A stretch of 64,000 bases of DNA from Schizochytrium sp. CCTCC M209059 (lineage: Eukaryota; Sar; Bigyra; Thraustochytrida; Thraustochytriidae). How positions within the stretch are numbered: the stretch's first letter is position 1; each line of letters opens with the position of its first letter. The notes under the pieces were generated by a model. It made no database searches. It had not been told where the DNA came from and was given only the letters and a program-made list of their open reading frames with translations. Positions 61,029 through 64,000 of this stretch are shown here, in pieces. The stretch is taken from NCBI GenBank assembly GCA_000818945.1, contig KN805381.1:477035-541034 (forward strand), read 5' to 3'. A program made the position numbers and the translations under genes.

Positions 61029-62825
61029 TTAAATGTGTGCAAGGTCGTCGTGAGCGTCAATTTCCAGCTCTGAAATGTCGCGCACGGTGTTGCTTCGCTG
61101 ATTGTCACTGTCACTCTGCCGAATAAGCACGGGTCTCAAGAAACGGTTTTCAAAGCGTTCCCAGCGCGAAGCGATGCCCGTCGACTCATCCTGAGATGCA
61201 GAAACCCTTGCTGCCTCCGCAAACGGATTCTGCGCCGCTTCGCCCGATGATGCTGCCGTGCTTGACGACGTCGTTGCAGACAAATCGGCAAGCTCGACTT
61301 CCGCTAAATCACCACCCTCCCTGCTCATGCCATTGTTTGCAGTAAAAGAATCCACTTTGGGAAACGATGGGCTCGCCTGGTTGATGAGTTGGCGCTCGTC
61401 CGCGTAAGGGGACGGAATCGGAGATGGTGCAGATCTGTCGACGAGATCGAGACGGTTTGACAGCATTTTCACGCTACCACCAAAGAGGAAAACCGTCACA
61501 AAGACGATTATCGTTGTAGCAGCCTCAAAGACCTGCCCCGTACTTTCGCGCGAAAGCGTGTTCGAGGAACTCGCAGCGAGCGCAAAGGCCATGCCCCCGC
61601 GGAGGCCGGAGAACCAAAGCATGAACATTTCTGCACACGAGATGTGCTGTGAGCGCGGGCGAAAAATGTTCCCAATCGTGCAGAGTGGAATGATGGCTGC
61701 AAAGCGAGCCACGAGACATGCAAGCACCGCAACGAATCCATAAATGATTGAACCCGTGTTCCAGGTCCCGTCACCCGTGAACACGGCCATCCCAAGGTAG
61801 ATAAAGACAAAGGTCTCGGCCATGTGGGCCAGGAGATGGAAAATCTCCGCCACAAACTTGGCGGCCTCGGTGCTCAGGTTGTGCCGTGTAAAGGAGGCCA
61901 TGAAAATGGCCGTAAAGAGCATGCTGACGATACCAGAAATGTTCACGCCCTGTGCTAGCGTGTACGACAGATAGGGCACCGTGACAGCAACGGTGCACTC
62001 GAGCTCACGCAGCTCCACCTCCCAAAGCCGGAGCCACTTGAAGAGGATGGCACTGCCAATGCCAATGGCAATGCCCAAGAAGGCTGAGCCAAAGAGATTG
62101 ATGGCAAATTCGCCCACGGCGCTCAATACAGGGGCCGTAGCGTCTTCATCGAGCGCCTTGTCCTCAAAGAGAACCAGAGTTCTGTAAAGGACGATGGCGA
62201 CAGCATCGTTGAGCACGCTCTCGCCAAAGACGAGAATGTGAAGCGCTGGTTTTACACCAATGCTCTGAAACACGCTAATCACTGTAACAGGGTCTGTGGC
62301 AGAGATGATGGCCCCAAATACGAGACTTTCGATCCACGTTGTCTGGTACATGGAGCCGGCCGCGGACGAGGATGTGGCATACATGCAAATGCCGACCACA
62401 AAGGTGGAGATGATTGTTCCCGCGACAGCGAGAGCGAGAATGACAAAGAAGTTGCCGATAAACATGTCCCTGCGCACCGTGAAGCCCGAGTCAAAGATGA
62501 TCGGGGGCAGGAGCACAATAAAGAAGAGATTTTCGTCAAATTCTGTGAGTTTGCCGACGGCCGTGAGGATGCCGCCGTGTTCACTGGCCCTGATGATGGC
62601 GCCGATGGCCATACCCAGCAAGAGCAGCAGGCCCGCCTCCGGCACCAGCGACTGGTTCAGCTTGCGCGACAGGTACAGGAGGAGCTGCGACATGAGCAGG
62701 GTCGCCATGAACACGACCAAGACGAGGAACTCCACCTCCTCATGCTCCTCCTCGACCTCGACCACGCTCACGTTTCCGGCGCCGGCGCGCATTGCCGCCG
62801 CCGCCGCCATCACGTCCGTCGCCAT
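61029..62825 (-). CDS. Na+/H+ exchanger, CPA1 endosomal-type, 598 aa
   Basis: The start is ATG 62825 (MATDVMAAAAAM); the frame extends to a GTG at 62861. About 12 transmembrane helices cover residues 30-465. The family motifs are intact: FFIVLLPPIIF (101-111, the amiloride-site region), ATDPVTV (176-182), and GESVLNDA (201-208), whose ND aspartate D207 is the ion-binding residue. SGLRGGMAFALA near the end of the membrane domain matches the conserved GLRG of eukaryotic NHEs. Spacing resembles organellar or endosomal NHE6/7/8/9 rather than plasma-membrane NHE1. Expected role: electroneutral exchange of luminal protons for Na+ or K+, setting compartment pH. The C-terminal tail of about 130 residues is Ser/Asp-rich, without a clear calmodulin site. 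Confidence 0.9.
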   Translation of the reverse strand: MATDVMAAAAAMRAGAGNVSVVEVEEEHEEVEFLVLVVFMATLLMSQLLLYLSRKLNQSLVPEAGLLLLLGMAIGAIIRASEHGGILTAVGKLTEFDENLFFIVLLPPIIFDSGFTVRRDMFIGNFFVILALAVAGTIISTFVVGICMYATSSSAAGSMYQTTWIESLVFGAIISATDPVTVISVFQSIGVKPALHILVFGESVLNDAVAIVLYRTLVLFEDKALDEDATAPVLSAVGEFAINLFGSAFLGIAIGIGSAILFKWLRLWEVELRELECTVAVTVPYLSYTLAQGVNISGIVSMLFTAIFMASFTRHNLSTEAAKFVAEIFHLLAHMAETFVFIYLGMAVFTGDGTWNTGSIIYGFVAVLACLVARFAAIIPLCTIGNIFRPRSQHISCAEMFMLWFSGLRGGMAFALAASSSNTLSRESTGQVFEAATTIIVFVTVFLFGGSVKMLSNRLDLVDRSAPSPIPSPYADERQLINQASPSFPKVDSFTANNGMSREGGDLAEVELADLSATTSSSTAASSGEAAQNPFAEAARVSASQDESTGIASRWERFENRFLRPVLIRQSDSDNQRSNTVRDISELEIDAHDDLAHI

Positions 62826-63517
62826 GTCCCTTTCTCGCCGAGCCCTGCCTCGCGTCTCCACGCTCGCTGTCTCGACGGGACACTCAACCGTTCAATGATG
62901 TAAGACTGCTCTATCGAGTTGAGTCGAGTCGAGTCGAGTCGAGGCTGGCTTCCTGCTTATCTTACGTGGTATACAAGCCCAGGAGTCGACGAGCAGGGAG
63001 ATGTGCACGGAGACGGCGAGCATGCTGACATCGCTGGCCCGATGGGGCGAGATGGGAATGGAGTGCGTGGATAGGGAAGGCCAACGCATTTGCAGAACGA
63101 GATGTATCAGAATCGGATGTGACGGGCAAAGAAAAACGAAGAGCGCGCAAACGCAAACGTGGGGAACGAAATGCGGAAAGTGGCGATTCCAACCAATTTG
63201 CTTGCGTTGGAGAAAGGCAAAAACGAATCGAATTAAAATGGAATGGAATGTGACAAGACAGATGACTGTTGTGATGGTTATATCTAGCAAGAAATCGCAC
63301 CCATTCTCTGCGCCGCACAGAGTATGTAAATGGATTTGCCTTTTGTGCGCGGCGAAGCTGTCGCTCGGCGCTCGAGGTGCTAAGTCGAGCGGGCGTCGCC
63401 GCAGGCGCTGTTGATAATACCGAAGCCGATAAGTGCCAGTCAGTGCATGACTGGCGCGAGGTTCGAAGAAGAAGAAGAAGAGGAAGAAGAAGATGAGGAG
63501 AAAACAATTGGCAACAT
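62826..63517. other. Intergenic region between exchanger and fumarase
   Basis: It contains a GAGTC pentanucleotide run (62916-62944) and an AT-richer right part with a GAA-rich tract near 63465-63500. It should carry the exchanger promoter and the fumarase 3' UTR. No gene is seen. Confidence 0.45.
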
Positions 63518-63908
63518 TTAGCCGAGCCACTCTGAGAAAAAGTCGTTGCCCTTGTCTGTAACGTAATGAAATGTAAACGTGCAAGAATTCGTGAGTTGCA
63601 TGCGTCGAGACGATGCAAGCGAGCGTGAAAAAGTAACGTACCATCAACAATGATAAAGGCAGGAAAGTTCTCGACGCGAATCTTGTGCACGGCCTCCATG
63701 CCAAGCTCGTGCATGTCGATAACCTCAACACTCTTGATGGCATCCTTGGCAAGAATAGCGGCGGGACCACCAATCGAGCCAAGGTAGAAGCCACCATGCT
63801 TCTTGCAGGCGTCCGTGACCATCTTGGAACGGTTGCCCTTTGCAAGCATGATCATGGAGCCACCGTTGGCCTGGAACTGGTTCGTGTACGGGTCCATGCG
63901 TCCAGCAG
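63518..63908 (-). CDS. Class I (Fe-S) fumarate hydratase, 3' end, two exons, runs off right edge
   Basis: The penultimate exon (63642-63908) encodes AGRMDPYTNQFQANGGSM, then GNRSKMVTDACKKHGGFYLG and SIGGPAAILAKDAIKS, which is the conserved C-terminal domain of class I iron-sulfur fumarases (FumA/FumB type) that convert fumarate to malate. An 86-bp GT-AG, phase-1 intron leads to a 38-nt last exon (63518-63555) encoding DKGNDFFSEWLG and a TAA stop. The upstream intron has a TACTAAC-like branch sequence and a CACAG acceptor at 63909-63910; the rest of the gene lies beyond the window. Class I fumarases are known from bacteria and several protists. Mitochondrial or cytosolic location cannot be judged without the N-terminus. 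Confidence 0.88.
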
Positions 63909-64000
63909 CTGTGACAAATTGTTGCAAAAGCAAACATGTTAGTATTGAGATTGTTCGAACGGAGAAAAGGAAAGGCAACAGAAACAAGCGTCCGAGAAAA
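63909..64000 (-). other. Partial intron of the fumarase gene
   Basis: The intron runs from the acceptor at 63909-63910 to the window edge. On the minus strand it contains AATACTAACATG, a good branch-point match about 35 bases before the acceptor, and pyrimidine-rich DNA. Confidence 0.7.

Overview
The window is nuclear DNA from a GC-rich, gene-dense, intron-poor protist that builds a flagellum or cilium. The best fit is a thraustochytrid (Labyrinthulomycetes, Stramenopila; Aurantiochytrium or Hondaea type). The evidence is GT-AG spliceosomal introns, large single-exon genes, ATG9, APC7, PXMP4, an endosomal-type Na+/H+ exchanger, a DZIP1-type basal-body protein, an ARK-like kinesin, and a Cys/His-repeat protein of the kind usually auto-labelled 'WRKY transcription factor 19' in stramenopiles. 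The lineage is inferred from gene content; no marker RNA gene is present. A 10-N gap shows that this is a scaffold.

Layout, left to right: a partial minus-strand gene (1-409) and an unrecognised 776-aa protein (634-2964); a protein kinase with a C-terminal PH domain (4002-5798); a 13-exon LRR-Roc-COR-TIR gene (6560-12131), the most striking locus; a cytochrome b5-domain protein ending in a CaaX box (12441-12983); a kinesin (14269-16752); a poly-Gln/poly-Ala protein with five Cys/His units (17242-18933); a 5.6-kb stretch with no convincing gene and one assembly gap (18934-24544); a two-exon DZIP1-like gene (24545-28341) divergent from a K+ channel with a large ectodomain (28986-33605); a 1739-aa IQ/TPR-like protein (33829-39048) divergent from APC7 (40308-42053); a small basic coiled-coil protein and a GT25-type glycosyltransferase; a 4.7-kb repeat-rich stretch with two tetranucleotide arrays of more than 500 bp each; a TPR-like protein, a small secreted Cys-rich protein, ATG9, a START-domain protein, PXMP4 and an NHE antiporter; and the last two exons of a class I fumarase at the right edge.

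The genes do not form a pathway. Neighbours are mostly divergent or convergent single units. Two themes recur: membrane and endomembrane functions (channel, NHE, ATG9, START, PXMP4, GT25) and cytoskeleton or cilium functions (kinesin, DZIP1-like). Start codons were set at the first ATG compatible with the protein, because several longer open frames begin at GTG or TTG inside low-complexity leaders. Three gene models (LRR-Roc-COR-TIR, DZIP1-like, fumarase) were assembled by hand from splice sites and intron phase, and all stay in frame.
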